Shown in pieces: positions 1-7,649 of a DNA stretch of 35,102 nt; positions within the stretch are counted from its first letter, which is position 1; each line of letters begins with the position of its first letter. The notes beneath the pieces are model-generated. The model ran no database searches. It saw only the letters and a program-made list of their open reading frames with translations, and was not told the origin of the DNA. The DNA comes from Alphaproteobacteria bacterium (GTDB lineage Bacteria; Pseudomonadota; Alphaproteobacteria; Caulobacterales; Aquidulcibacteraceae). The translations under genes were made by a program, and so were the position numbers. The stretch is taken from NCBI GenBank assembly GCA_026400735.1, contig JAPLOL010000071.1, forward strand, positions 1 to 35,102. Reading direction: 5' to 3'.

Positions 1-537
1 GGCGGCCAGCTCGGCGTCTAAGTCAGCGCCTTTATGGAAGAGACCTTGCGCGCCGCGATCTAGAATCGGCTTCGCATAGGGTATGAGTCGGTTCAAGGGA
101 GCCAACGCACGGGCGGTAACCACGTCATACGGCCCTTCGCCGGCCCCAAACTCTTCAATCCGCTGGTTGAAGACCTTGATCGGGAGCCCCGCCTCCTCGC
201 CCACCGCGCGGAGAAAAGCGGCTTTCTTTCCAGTGGATTCGACCAGATGGACGGCGGTATCGGGTTGATCGGCAATGAAGGCCGCGACCACTAAGGCTGG
301 GAACCCGGCGCCTGATCCCAGGTCCACCCACCTTTTCGCCTGTGAGGCGAATTTAATGAGCTGGGCGCTGTCCAGGGCGTGGCGGGACCAGAAAAGGTCG
401 AGCTCCTTCGGACCAACGAGGTTTGTATGCTCGGACCACTCGGCCAGAATCCTATGGTGGGTTTCCAGGCGGGCGATTGTTTCACGTGGAACGGTGAAAC
501 CAAGGTCCCTCTGGAACTCGTCAGGGCCGTAGGTCAT
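1..537 (-). CDS. rsmG: RsmG, 16S rRNA (guanine-527 N7) methyltransferase, C-terminus cut by window edge
   Basis: The reading frame is open from an ATG at 537 to base 1 (179 residues) with no stop, so the end of the gene lies outside the window. The frame contains a Rossmann-type SAM-binding motif VDLGSGAGFP at residues 71-80. Further family blocks are NLVGPKELDLFWSRHALDSA (39-58) and VVTARALAPLNRL, all typical of GidB/RsmG, which methylates N7 of G527 in 16S rRNA. The gene is the last of the mnmE-mnmG-rsmG block, and parA/parB normally follow it in alphaproteobacteria, so they are expected just beyond the left edge (inference). No strong Shine-Dalgarno sequence precedes the ATG. Codons 15-20 coincide with the best parS-like palindrome of the window, so the coding sequence also appears to carry a centromere site. 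Confidence 0.95.
   Translation of the reverse strand, partial: MTYGPDEFQRDLGFTVPRETIARLETHHRILAEWSEHTNLVGPKELDLFWSRHALDSAQLIKFASQAKRWVDLGSGAGFPALVVAAFIADQPDTAVHLVESTGKKAAFLRAVGEEAGLPIKVFNQRIEEFGAGEGPYDVVTARALAPLNRLIPYAKPILDRGAQGLFHKGADLDAELAA
478..493. other. parS: parS-like ParB binding site, best match
   Basis: The 16-mer TGTTTCACGTGGAACG matches the canonical parS TGTTTCACGTGAAACA at 14 of 16 positions. Read on the minus strand it has the core GTTCCACGTGAAAC, a common natural variant. It lies inside the 5' end of rsmG, encoding TVPRET. parS sites beside gidA/gidB/parAB near the origin are standard in alphaproteobacteria. Confidence 0.8.
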
Positions 538-585
538 GGGATACCGGGGGGTGAATATTTGAGCACGGCGCCTCCGGGGACAGAT

Positions 586-604
586 GCGCGGCCGGAGGCC
601 GCGC
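586..604. repeat. Perfect 8-bp GC-rich inverted repeat between rsmG and the DUF3088 gene
   Basis: The arms GCGCGGCC and GGCCGCGC are separated by a 3-base loop (GGA). It sits in the 91-bp gap downstream of the DUF3088 stop codon. It could act as a weak terminator or RNA-stabilising hairpin between the two minus-strand genes. There is no U-run after it on the minus strand, so a classic intrinsic terminator is not supported. Confidence 0.45.
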
Positions 605-628
605 GCTCCAACCTACGAGCACCGAGCG

Positions 629-979
629 TCACGGATGCGGCCCTGCTCCGCCGTAGGTGGCGGCGAGATAGCGGGTGATGGGCTTGGGTTCGTCGAGGAA
701 GTAGCGGCCCTCGTATTCCTTGGCATCGGCCGGCGGCGTGGCGCCGTCAGCGAGCACCAGCACCGGCATCGATTGGTTCTCGTCGCCGATCAGATTGATG
801 ATCTCGCGGCGCGGGCGCGGAAAGTCGCTGCGCTTCACATCGATGCGATTGGCCCAATGCGGATTGGCGAGCAGCGCACCTTCCATGGTTGCGCACGACG
901 TGCAGAACCACGTGCCATCCATCGCGGCGTCTTCGAACGGCGCTTTGATGATGAAGAGCGTATCGCGGCTCAAGCTCAT
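629..979 (-). CDS. DUF3088 family protein, thioredoxin-like
   Basis: This 116-residue protein matches the DUF3088 family by its opening ([20 protein letters not shown]), a CxxC pair ([10 protein letters not shown], about residues 26-35), [26 protein letters not shown], and a C-terminal block that places a substrate or partner ([15 protein letters not shown]). The family has a thioredoxin-like layout, but its function is not established. The start codon overlaps the mnmG stop (ATGA, 4 bp) and has a good ribosome-binding site (AGAGGAAA about 8 nt upstream). It is therefore probably co-translated with mnmG. A redox role linked to the MnmEG tRNA modification is conceivable, but I have no evidence beyond linkage. 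Confidence 0.85.
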   Translation of the reverse strand: MSLSRDTLFIIKAPFEDAAMDGTWFCTSCATMEGALLANPHWANRIDVKRSDFPRPRREIINLIGDENQSMPVLVLADGATPPADAKEYEGRYFLDEPKPITRYLAATYGGAGPHP

Positions 980-2859
980 GCACGTTTCCTCTGTTCGCGC
1001 TTCACATGCGCCAGCAATGCGGTGAGCGCGCCTGGCGTCACGCCTTCGATGCGCGACGCTTGGCCAAGCGTGACCGGTCGGGCGTTGGTGAGCTTCTCGC
1101 GCACCTCGTTGGAGAGACCACCGACAGCGGCGTAATCAAGATCGGGCGAGATGCGTAGATCCTCGTCGCGCTTGAACGCTTCGACATCGAGCGCTTGGCG
1201 TTCGAGATAGCCCGAATACATCGCGTCAATCTCAAGTTGCTCGCGCGCTTGGCGGCTGAGCGCGTTCAGCTCAGGCCAGATGCCGGCGAGCTGATCGAAG
1301 CTGATCGAGGGATACGCTAGCAGCGCCGGGACATCCCGGCGCACGCCGTCCTGATTTACTTTGAGACCCTGCGCTTGCGCCTGGGCCGGCGTCATTTCGA
1401 GCGCCTTCGCCATTTCGCGCGCCGCTTCGATTTCCCGCATTTTATCGGCGAATTTGCGCGTGCGCTCAGAGCCCACGCAACCAAGCTCAATGCCCTTCGG
1501 TGTGAGGCGTTGGTCGGCGTTGTCGGCGCGGAGGCTTAAGCGATACTCAGCGCGAGAGGTGAACATACGATAGGGCTCGGTGACGCCTCGCGTCACGAGG
1601 TCATCGATCATCACGCCGATATAACCTTCGGCGCGCGTGACCTCGAACGGCCCTGCTCCAGAAGCTGCGCGTGCTGCATTGAGGCCGGCGACTAGACCTT
1701 GTGCGGCGGCTTCTTCGTAGCCGGTGGTGCCGTTGATCTGGCCGGCGAGATAGAGGCCGCGAATGCGCTTGGTCTCCAGCGTCGGCATCAGTTCGCGCGG
1801 ATCGACGTAGTCGTATTCGATCGCATAGGCGTGGCGTTTGATGACGACGTTCTCGAGCCCCGGGATGGTGCGGATGAAACGCTCCTGCAGGTCCTCCGGC
1901 AGCGATGTGCTGATGCCGTTCGGATAGACGGTGTCGTCGTCGATGCCTTCGGGCTCGAGAAAGATCTGGTGCGCGTTCTTCTCGGCGAAGCGCACGACCT
2001 TGTCTTCGATCGACGGACAATAGCGCGGCCCTCGCCCGCTGATCGCGCCGGAATAGACGGCGCTCTTCGAGAGCGACTCTTCGATGATCTTGTGCGTTTC
2101 CGCCGTCGTGTAAGTGACGCCGCACGCGACCTGCGGGTTGGTGATCTTGTCGGTCAGGAACGAGAACGGCACCGGCTCTTCGTCGGCGTATTGCTTCTCC
2201 AGCGAGGCCCAATCGATCGAGCTGGATTGGAGCCGCGCCGGCGTGCCGGTCTTGAGCCGCCCCAGCGCGAAACCCGCGCCGTACAAGCGATCCGAGAGGC
2301 CGATTGCAGGCGCCTCGCCATGGCGGCCGGCAGGGATGCGCTTGTCGCCGATATGGATGACGCCCTTCAGGAACGTCCCGGTGGTGAGCACGATGCGGGG
2401 GGCGTTGAACTGGCGGCCGTCGGCGGTTGTCACGCCAACCACAGCGCCGTCAGCGAGGACCAGATCCTCGACGGCAGCCGCCTCGATGGTCAGCCCCTGC
2501 TGGGCCGCGAGGGCTGCCTGCATAGCCTCGCGATAGAGCTTGCGGTCGGACTGGGCGCGGGGGCCGCGAACGGCGGGTCCCTTGGAGCGGTTGAGCAGCC
2601 GGAACTGGATGCCGGCGGCGTCGGCCACCCGGCCCATGACGCCATCGAGGGCGTCGATCTCGCGAACGAGGTGGCCCTTCCCGAGGCCGCCAATGGCCGG
2701 GTTGCAGCTCATCTCGCCGATGGTCTCGAGCTTGTGGGTCAGCAGCAGCGTGCTAGCGCCCAGGCGCGCGGAAGCCGCCGCGGCCTCGCAGCCGGCATGG
2801 CCGCCGCCGATGACGATGACGTCGTATGTGCGCTCAGAGCTCATGTGCTGGGGGTTCAT
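976..2859 (-). CDS. mnmG: MnmG (GidA), tRNA U34 carboxymethylaminomethyl-modification FAD enzyme
   Basis: With MnmE, MnmG installs the cmnm5 group on wobble uridine 34 of several tRNAs, using FAD and a folate one-carbon donor. The protein (627 residues; E. coli about 629) opens with the dinucleotide-binding motif [14 protein letters not shown], followed by [23 protein letters not shown]. Both GidA signatures are present: [15 protein letters not shown] with its catalytic cysteine, and [21 protein letters not shown]. The C-terminal helical MnmE/tRNA-binding region follows. I place the start at the ATG at 2859 ([13 protein letters not shown]). The ATG at 2844 (MSSERTYD) is equally possible because neither has a clear Shine-Dalgarno sequence. 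The frame stays open further upstream, but that extension is basic, low-quality sequence antisense to nothing conserved, and it overlaps the next gene. The stop overlaps the DUF3088 start. Confidence 0.97.
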   Translation of the reverse strand: MNPQHMSSERTYDVIVIGGGHAGCEAAAASARLGASTLLLTHKLETIGEMSCNPAIGGLGKGHLVREIDALDGVMGRVADAAGIQFRLLNRSKGPAVRGPRAQSDRKLYREAMQAALAAQQGLTIEAAAVEDLVLADGAVVGVTTADGRQFNAPRIVLTTGTFLKGVIHIGDKRIPAGRHGEAPAIGLSDRLYGAGFALGRLKTGTPARLQSSSIDWASLEKQYADEEPVPFSFLTDKITNPQVACGVTYTTAETHKIIEESLSKSAVYSGAISGRGPRYCPSIEDKVVRFAEKNAHQIFLEPEGIDDDTVYPNGISTSLPEDLQERFIRTIPGLENVVIKRHAYAIEYDYVDPRELMPTLETKRIRGLYLAGQINGTTGYEEAAAQGLVAGLNAARAASGAGPFEVTRAEGYIGVMIDDLVTRGVTEPYRMFTSRAEYRLSLRADNADQRLTPKGIELGCVGSERTRKFADKMREIEAAREMAKALEMTPAQAQAQGLKVNQDGVRRDVPALLAYPSISFDQLAGIWPELNALSRQAREQLEIDAMYSGYLERQALDVEAFKRDEDLRISPDLDYAAVGGLSNEVREKLTNARPVTLGQASRIEGVTPGALTALLAHVKREQRKRA

Positions 2860-2897
2860 ATAGGACGCGCGATCCGGCGTCACTGCGATGCGGCCTG

Positions 2898-3200
2898 CTA
2901 GTAGCCGTGCGGAAATGCAGCGAACGTGATCGCGATGAATGCAATCGTCAGGACGATCGGACCGGCGCAGATCGCGAGCCGCAGGATGGGCCGGGTTCCG
3001 AGACTGAGCGCGGCGATGTAGGCGCCAACGAACGCAATCGACACAGCGATCAGCAGCGTGGCGGGCGCGGCCCACCACGGCGCGCCTTCCGCCCCAGGAG
3101 AACCAACGGCTCCAAGCGCAAGCAAAAAGCAGAGTGCGCCAATGCAAATCAGCGCGGCAAGAGTGATGCAATAGAGTGTGCGGCCAAGATCAAATTTCAC
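2898..3200 (-). CDS. Small three-helix membrane protein, hypothetical
   Basis: I do not recognise this protein. It has about 100 residues and three strongly hydrophobic stretches: [20 protein letters not shown], then [23 protein letters not shown], then a C-terminal segment beginning [20 protein letters not shown] small integral membrane protein is therefore likely. The start is uncertain: GTG at 3200 (chosen) or TTG at 3206, both with poor ribosome-binding sites. It sits between mnmE (72 bp upstream) and mnmG (39 bp downstream), a place where these two genes are usually adjacent. A parS-like site (3193-3208) overlaps its start. Hydrophobicity and its neat fit in the gap support a real gene; no homology can be claimed. 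Confidence 0.6.
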   Translation of the reverse strand: MKFDLGRTLYCITLAALICIGALCFLLALGAVGSPGAEGAPWWAAPATLLIAVSIAFVGAYIAALSLGTRPILRLAICAGPIVLTIAFIAITFAAFPHGY

Positions 3201-3208
3201 GTGCAACC
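3193..3208. other. parS: Degenerate parS-like site at the start of the small membrane protein gene
   Basis: AATTTCACGTGCAACC matches TGTTTCACGTGAAACA at 12 of 16 positions, with an intact TTTCACGTG core. It is 19 bp from a second candidate at 3227-3242 and part of a five-site cluster over 1-4.6 kb. Affinity cannot be judged from sequence alone. Confidence 0.45.
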
Positions 3209-3226
3209 CGCTAATTTCGGTTCACG

Positions 3227-3242
3227 AGTTTCGCGTGAAACG
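3227..3242. other. parS: parS-like site between mnmE and the small membrane protein gene
   Basis: AGTTTCGCGTGAAACG matches TGTTTCACGTGAAACA at 13 of 16 positions. The outer arms GTTTC/GAAAC are intact and only the central A is replaced by G. It is intergenic, between the mnmE stop (3272) and the start of the membrane-protein gene. Confidence 0.5.
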
Positions 3243-3271
3243 CCGCATTCCATGCGGGTTTTCGCGCGATC

Positions 3272-4582
3272 TCATTTGCCGATGCAGAAGCTCGAGAAGA
3301 TCTCGCTGAGCAGATCTTCGACATCGATGCGTCCCGTCAAACGCCCGATCTGATCGGCCGCAACGCGCACGTCTTCGGCGGCCAACTCGGGGCCAACATT
3401 GAGCGCTGGGATAGCGCGCAGCAGCGCCGCGCGCGCCTCTTCCACCAATCGCCGATGCCGCGCTCGCGTCAGCACCGGCGCCTCTTCGCGGCCAAGTGCT
3501 TCGGTGACTTTTGCTGCGATCACCGCTTCCAGTTCGGGGATGCCTTGGCCTGTCTTAGTCGACACCGTCAGGTGGCCGCTGTCGCCAGTAAGGTCAGCCT
3601 TCGACTTCACCACCAAGTCGCCGTCGCCCAGCGCGGTCAGCAGGGCCGGTACGGTGGCGTTGTCAGCCTCGACCAGCACGATGCGGAGATCAGCCTCCTC
3701 GGCCCGCTCTAGCGCCCTGCGGATGCCTTCGGCTTCGATCGCGTCGGCCGCCTCGCGGAGCCCTGCCGTGTCGGCGATCCAGACTGGGAAGCCGGCCATG
3801 ACGCGGCGGGTCTCGACGATGTCCCGCGTTGTGCCGGGAATGTCGCTGACGATCGCCGCCTCGCGCTGGGCCAGCGCGTTCAGCAGGCTCGACTTGCCGA
3901 CATTGGGTTCGCCCAAAATGGCGATGCGGAAGCCGTCCCGGATGCGCTCGCCGCGGTGGGCGTCGTTGAGGTGCTGGCCCATGTCGTCAGCCAGGGTTTG
4001 GAGGATCGGCCCAGCGCGCTGCGCCAACGCGCCTGGCAGGTCCTCGTCCGGGAAATCGATCTCTGCTTCGATCAGGGCCGCCGCTTCGATAAGGCGGGCC
4101 CGCCAGCCCTCGTAGACGGCGCTCAGAGCCCCTCGGCGCTGGCGGAGTGCTTGGCGGCGTTGGCCTTCGGTTTCGGCGTCTACGAGGTCGGCGAGGCCCT
4201 CGGCTTCGGCCAGGTCGAGCTTGCCGTTCTCGAAGGCGCGGCGGGTGTATTCGCCGGGCTCGGCTGGGCGCACGCCGGGCTGGCTCAGCGCCGCATCGAC
4301 GACCGCCGCAATGACGGCTGGGCCGCCGTGGATGTGGAGTTCGACGACATCTTCGCCCGTGAAGCTGTGCGGACCAGGAAACCAGAGCGCCAGGCCGTCA
4401 TCCAGTGAGACGCCAGTGCGTGGGTCGCAGAACGCCTCGCGCGTCGCCGCGCGTGGCTTGGGCAGATCGCGGGCCGTCAGGGCGCTCAGCGTTGCGCCAG
4501 CGGCCGGTCCGGAGAGCCGGATCACAGCGACGCCGGCGCGGCCAGCGCCGGTCGCGAGCGCTGCGATGGTGTCCGGTTTCAT
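3272..4582 (-). CDS. mnmE: MnmE (TrmE), tRNA-modification GTPase
   Basis: MnmE is the GTPase and folate-binding partner of MnmG in wobble-uridine modification. The 436-residue protein has the N-terminal folate-binding domain (TIAALATGAGRAGVAVIRLSG; SFTGEDVVELHIHGG), a helical domain, and the inserted G domain. The G domain carries G1 GEPNVGKSS (about 221-229), switch IPGTTRD, G3 DTAGLRE, and a G4 written as KSKAD instead of the usual NKxD. It ends in the required FCIGK, whose cysteine is conserved in the family. The ATG at 4582 lies inside a parS-like palindrome. It is transcribed from the DUF6489 side towards mnmG, probably as one unit. Confidence 0.97.
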   Translation of the reverse strand: MKPDTIAALATGAGRAGVAVIRLSGPAAGATLSALTARDLPKPRAATREAFCDPRTGVSLDDGLALWFPGPHSFTGEDVVELHIHGGPAVIAAVVDAALSQPGVRPAEPGEYTRRAFENGKLDLAEAEGLADLVDAETEGQRRQALRQRRGALSAVYEGWRARLIEAAALIEAEIDFPDEDLPGALAQRAGPILQTLADDMGQHLNDAHRGERIRDGFRIAILGEPNVGKSSLLNALAQREAAIVSDIPGTTRDIVETRRVMAGFPVWIADTAGLREAADAIEAEGIRRALERAEEADLRIVLVEADNATVPALLTALGDGDLVVKSKADLTGDSGHLTVSTKTGQGIPELEAVIAAKVTEALGREEAPVLTRARHRRLVEEARAALLRAIPALNVGPELAAEDVRVAADQIGRLTGRIDVEDLLSEIFSSFCIGK

Positions 4583-4590
4583 GTGAAAAC
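4575..4590. other. parS: Degenerate parS-like site over the mnmE start codon
   Basis: GGTTTCATGTGAAAAC matches TGTTTCACGTGAAACA at 12 of 16 positions, with GTTTCA and GTGAAA flanking one central mismatch. The mnmE ATG (minus strand, 4582-4580) is within it. Confidence 0.35.
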
Positions 4591-4603
4591 AGCTAAGGCG
4601 CGA

Positions 4604-4864
4604 TTAGGGCTTTTCACGTGAAGCGGCGGCACTGGTTGCGGCGCCCACGCCCGAGGTCATGAGCTTCACGAAGGCGTCTTGCGCCTGCGTGCCGACACTC
4701 ATCCACGAGCTCATCATCGACTCGCCGCTCATCAGCGAGAGGTTCTTCTGCATGCGCGTGGTCATCTCTTGGACCAGCGCTTCGTTGATCGGCGTGACAT
4801 CCGGCAGGCCCATGAAGCGGCGGGCTTCCTCGGGCGAGCACTCGACATTGACGGTGAACTTCAT
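4604..4864 (-). CDS. DUF6489 family protein
   Basis: This is a short protein of 86 residues. Its start (MKFTVNVECSPEEARRFMGLPDVTPINEALVQEM) is characteristic of the alphaproteobacterial DUF6489 family, which often lies close to mnmE. The middle is rich in methionine and amphipathic (MQKNLSLMSGESMMSSWMSVG), followed by an alanine-rich end, resembling phasin-like or helical bundle proteins; the function is unknown. The ATG at 4864 is preferred over longer readings because AAGGA lies 9 nt upstream and the conserved family sequence begins there. The stop lies 21 bp from the mnmE start. Confidence 0.85.
   Translation of the reverse strand: MKFTVNVECSPEEARRFMGLPDVTPINEALVQEMTTRMQKNLSLMSGESMMSSWMSVGTQAQDAFVKLMTSGVGAATSAAASREKP
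4610..4625. other. parS: parS-like site at the 3' end of the DUF6489 gene
   Basis: CTTTTCACGTGAAGCG carries the perfect palindromic core TTCACGTGAA and matches the 16-bp parS consensus at 12 positions. It lies over the last codons of the DUF6489 gene, 20 bp from the site at the mnmE start. Confidence 0.5.
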
Positions 4865-4932
4865 CGGTCCAAATCCTTCGCGCGATCTGCGCATACCGGG
4901 TCTATAAGGCGCCAAAAGCCAAGGAGCGAGCT

Positions 4933-5622
4933 ATGGGTGAATGGGTTGAAGTCCAGGGTCCGGACGGGGCGTTCAAGGCGTACGTCGCGCGGCCATCGGG
5001 AACGCCCAAGGGCGCGGTCGTGGCGATCCAGGAGATCTTCGGCGTCAACGCGGTGATGCGCGGCAAAGCCGATTGGCTGGCGCGTGAGGGCTTCCTGGCG
5101 GTGTCGCCGGATCTCTTCTGGCGGATCAAGCCGGGCATCGATCTGACGGACCAGTCTGAGGCTGAGTGGAAGCAGGCGCTCGACTACATGAATCAGCTCG
5201 ACAAGAACGCCAGCGTTCGCGACGTGCAGGCCACGCTGACTTGGGCGCGCAGCCAAGGCGTCAGCAAAGCGGGTGCGCTGGGCTATTGCATGGGCGGCTA
5301 CATTGCGTTCCTGGCGGCGTGCCGGACGGATACGGACGCGACGGTCTGCTACCACGGCGGCGGAATCCACACGGCGCTCGGTGAAGCTGGCGGCATCAAG
5401 AAGCCGGTGATGCTCCACAACCCCATGAAGGACGGCTTCATCCCGCGCGAGGCGCTGGACACGATCCGCGAGACGTTGAGCTCTAATCCGCTCGTCACCG
5501 TGTGCGAGTACGCCGAGCAAGATCACGCGTTCACGCGCGAAGGTGGCGCGCACTACGATGAAGCGGCCAAGCAACTCGCCGATGGGCGCACAATCGAGTT
5601 CTTGAACAAGGCGCTCGCATGA
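4933..5622 (+). CDS. Dienelactone hydrolase family protein (cytoplasmic)
   Basis: This 229-residue alpha/beta hydrolase has the DLH layout. The QEIFG motif (E34) lies in the strand before the first helix, the nucleophile elbow GYCMGG has a cysteine (C119), the acid is D167 (MKDGFIP) and the histidine is H198 (EQDHAF). Spacing is almost identical to the classic Pseudomonas enzyme (C123, D171, H202). It has no signal peptide, so it should be cytosolic. The substrate is unknown; family members open dienelactones or act on other small esters. The start has a strong ribosome-binding site (AAGGAG, 6 nt upstream). Its stop overlaps the next start by 4 bp (ATGA), so it is co-translated with the glycerophosphodiesterase. 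Confidence 0.93.
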   Translation: MGEWVEVQGPDGAFKAYVARPSGTPKGAVVAIQEIFGVNAVMRGKADWLAREGFLAVSPDLFWRIKPGIDLTDQSEAEWKQALDYMNQLDKNASVRDVQATLTWARSQGVSKAGALGYCMGGYIAFLAACRTDTDATVCYHGGGIHTALGEAGGIKKPVMLHNPMKDGFIPREALDTIRETLSSNPLVTVCEYAEQDHAFTREGGAHYDEAAKQLADGRTIEFLNKALA

Positions 5623-6530
5623 AGCGGGTCCTGCTTGCAGCAGCTTTGATGTTAGCGGCGTGCGATGCGCCGCCCAACGACGCAATCGTCGATGTCGGCG
5701 GCGGCCGACCTGGTGATCCCGCAACGCTGACGCCGGCGAACTTGCCCGCGTTCTTCGATTGCCTGCGCGAGCAAAATGCAACGCTGATCTCCGCGCACCG
5801 CGGCGGGCGACATGATGGGCTCACGGAAAACTCGATCGAGAACTTCGAAGCGACGTTGGCGCACACGCCTGCCTTTATGGAAACTGACATCGGACGCACA
5901 CGCGACGGCGTGCTTGTGCTCATGCATGACGACACGGTGGATCGCACGACGAACGGTTCTGGCGATGTCTCGTCGATGACTGCGGCGCAGTTTCAAGCGC
6001 TCCGGTTGCGTGACTATCAGGGCAACGTGCTCGCAACTTCGCCGCCGACTTTGCGCCAGGCGCTCGATTGGGCCGATGGTAAGACCGTACTTGAACTCGA
6101 CGTGAAGCGGGGCGTTTCGTATGAGGATGTCGCGCGCGAAGTCGAAGCTGCGGGCGCAATGGATCGGGTGATCTTCATCACCTACAGCGTCGACGGGGCC
6201 TCACGGATCGCCAGCATCGCGCCGCACGCGATGATCTACACGACGGTTCGTAGCGTCCACGATCTCGACACGTTGGAGCGGCGTGGCGCTGAGCTTTCAA
6301 ACATCGTGGCTTGGCTTGGCGACGGGGCGCTGGATGATGGTCTGGCGACTATGTTAAACGCACGCGGCGTGGAGGCGCGCCAAGGCTTGTTTGAGCGCTA
6401 TCCCGACTTCGCTGCCGCGATGTCCGCGGGCGTGCAAAGCGTGTCAGTCAATGACCCAGAAGCCGCCTATCGCGCCATCGATGCCGCCGACGGACGGGAT
6501 GGATACGCCGCAACTCAATGCGCCCGATGA
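5619..6530 (+). CDS. Lipoprotein glycerophosphodiester phosphodiesterase
   Basis: GDPD enzymes hydrolyse glycerophosphodiesters to glycerol-3-phosphate and an alcohol. The 303-residue protein starts with a lipoprotein signal (MKRVLLAAALMLAACDA) with lipobox LAAC and C15. The residue after the cysteine is Asp, which in enterobacteria favours inner-membrane retention. The catalytic TIM-barrel motifs follow: AHRGG (H60, R61), TENSIENF (E70), METDIGRTRDGVLVLMHDDTVDRTTNGSG (E88, D90, H103), then LELDVKRG. A periplasmic or membrane-anchored phospholipid-degradation role is likely. It is translationally coupled to the upstream hydrolase. Confidence 0.93.
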   Translation: MKRVLLAAALMLAACDAPPNDAIVDVGGGRPGDPATLTPANLPAFFDCLREQNATLISAHRGGRHDGLTENSIENFEATLAHTPAFMETDIGRTRDGVLVLMHDDTVDRTTNGSGDVSSMTAAQFQALRLRDYQGNVLATSPPTLRQALDWADGKTVLELDVKRGVSYEDVAREVEAAGAMDRVIFITYSVDGASRIASIAPHAMIYTTVRSVHDLDTLERRGAELSNIVAWLGDGALDDGLATMLNARGVEARQGLFERYPDFAAAMSAGVQSVSVNDPEAAYRAIDAADGRDGYAATQCAR

Positions 6531-6578
6531 CGAAAGCCTGGTGCGTACCTAAGTCAGGCTCCTGAGCGGAGACCTCCC

Positions 6579-7547
6579 ATGAAAGCCGTACGCATCGCCG
6601 CCAATGGCGGGCCCGAAGTCATCACCCTCGCCGATGTTGAATTGCGCGAGCCGGGCGCCGGCGAAGTGCGGGTGAAGCATCATGCGGTCGGCGTAAACTT
6701 CATCGACACGTATCAGCGATCGGGCCTCTACAAGATCGCGTTGCCTAGTCCGCTGGGATTGGAAGCGGCGGGTGTCGTCGATGCGATTGGCGAGGGCGTC
6801 ACGCGCTTCAAAGTTGGCGATCGTATCGTCTATGCGAGCGGTCCGCTTGGCGCGTACGCGGAAGCAAACGTTGTGAAGGCAGCGCAGGCGGTGAAGCTGC
6901 CGGATGCAATTCCGTATGACATCGCAGCCGCGTCTTTGCTCAAGGGTATGACCGCGCGTTTTCTTTTGCGTAAGACGTTTCGCGTGGAACGTGGCCATGA
7001 CGTTGTGATCCACGCAGCAGCCGGCGGCGTTGGTCAGATCGCGGTGCAATGGGCAAAGCATCTCGGCGCGAATGTCATCGCCGTTGTTGGAAGCGATGCG
7101 AAAGCAGAGATCGCGAAAGCGCTTGGGGCTGATCACACGATCGTCACGTCACGCGATGACATCGCAAAACGCGTGCGTGAGATCACCGGCGTTGGCGCGC
7201 ATGTTGTGTACGATAGCGTTGGCAAAGATACGTTCCTCGCGTCGATTGATGCGCTGCGACCGCTCGGCATGATGGTCTCGTTCGGCAACGCATCGGGCCC
7301 GCCGCCAGACATAAATCCGTTGCTGCTTTCTCAGAAGGGTTCGCTCTTTCTCACGCGGCCAACGATGTTCAGTTACACCGCGACGGTCGAGCAATTGGAT
7401 GAGACGGCGGCGGATCTATTTGACGTGATCGCGAAGGGCGCCGTGAAGATCGCACCGCCAACGCGTTACCCACTCGCTGATGCCGCGCAAGCGCATCGTG
7501 ATTTGGAAGCACGCAAGACGACGGGTAGTTTGGTGCTTGTGCCGTGA
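6579..7547 (+). CDS. NADPH:quinone oxidoreductase, zinc-independent MDR family
   Basis: The 322-residue protein has the quinone oxidoreductase (QOR) pattern. The N-terminal GroES-like fold includes HHAVGVNFIDTYQRSGLYK and PLGLEAAGVVDAIGEGV. The nucleotide-binding motif HAAAGGVGQIAVQWAKHLGANVIAVVGS follows, then the QOR block VVYDSVGKDTFLASIDALRPLGMMVSFGNASG. The cysteine-rich structural-zinc loop of alcohol dehydrogenases is missing, as expected for QOR enzymes, which reduce quinones with NADPH. A Shine-Dalgarno GGAG lies about 7 nt upstream of the ATG. The gene ends before the inverted repeat that separates it from the convergent GST gene. Confidence 0.93.
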   Translation: MKAVRIAANGGPEVITLADVELREPGAGEVRVKHHAVGVNFIDTYQRSGLYKIALPSPLGLEAAGVVDAIGEGVTRFKVGDRIVYASGPLGAYAEANVVKAAQAVKLPDAIPYDIAAASLLKGMTARFLLRKTFRVERGHDVVIHAAAGGVGQIAVQWAKHLGANVIAVVGSDAKAEIAKALGADHTIVTSRDDIAKRVREITGVGAHVVYDSVGKDTFLASIDALRPLGMMVSFGNASGPPPDINPLLLSQKGSLFLTRPTMFSYTATVEQLDETAADLFDVIAKGAVKIAPPTRYPLADAAQAHRDLEARKTTGSLVLVP

Positions 7548-7557
7548 TCGGGCTGAG

Positions 7558-7641
7558 ACGTCGCTCTTCGACAGGCTCAGGGTGACGAACTAAACGCCGG
7601 TGACTGAATTGGCGTCATGCTAAGCTTGTCGAAGCACGACG
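7558..7641. repeat. Dispersed inverted-repeat element, copy 1
   Basis: The left arm (7558-7587, containing CTTCGACAGGCTCAGGGTGA) and right arm (7613-7641, containing AGCTTGTCGAAG) are imperfect reverse complements separated by about 25 bp. A related element lies at 34249-34333. Both occupy gaps between convergent genes, here the quinone oxidoreductase and GST genes. Such CTTCGACAAGCTCAGG-type elements are common intergenic repeats in alphaproteobacteria. A role as bidirectional terminator is possible. Confidence 0.8.
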
Positions 7642-7649
7642 CCACGCAT

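Noticed and set aside
1699..2901. 400-codon plus-strand open frame opposite mnmG
   Set aside because: No recognisable domain; antisense to the conserved MnmG sequence and typical of GC-rich shadow frames.
2859..3171. N-terminal extension of MnmG up to 3171
   Set aside because: The extra residues are Arg/Cys-rich and not part of the family; they overlap the small membrane protein gene in another frame.
4861..5781. 306-codon minus-strand frame opposite the dienelactone hydrolase
   Set aside because: No motifs, and the plus-strand gene carries the full DLH catalytic triad and a strong ribosome-binding site.
6976..6991. parS-like CGTTTCGCGTGGAACG in the quinone oxidoreductase gene
   Set aside because: 13 of 16 positions fit a mixed consensus, but it is isolated, inside codons of a gene unrelated to the cluster, and lacks the central CACGTG.
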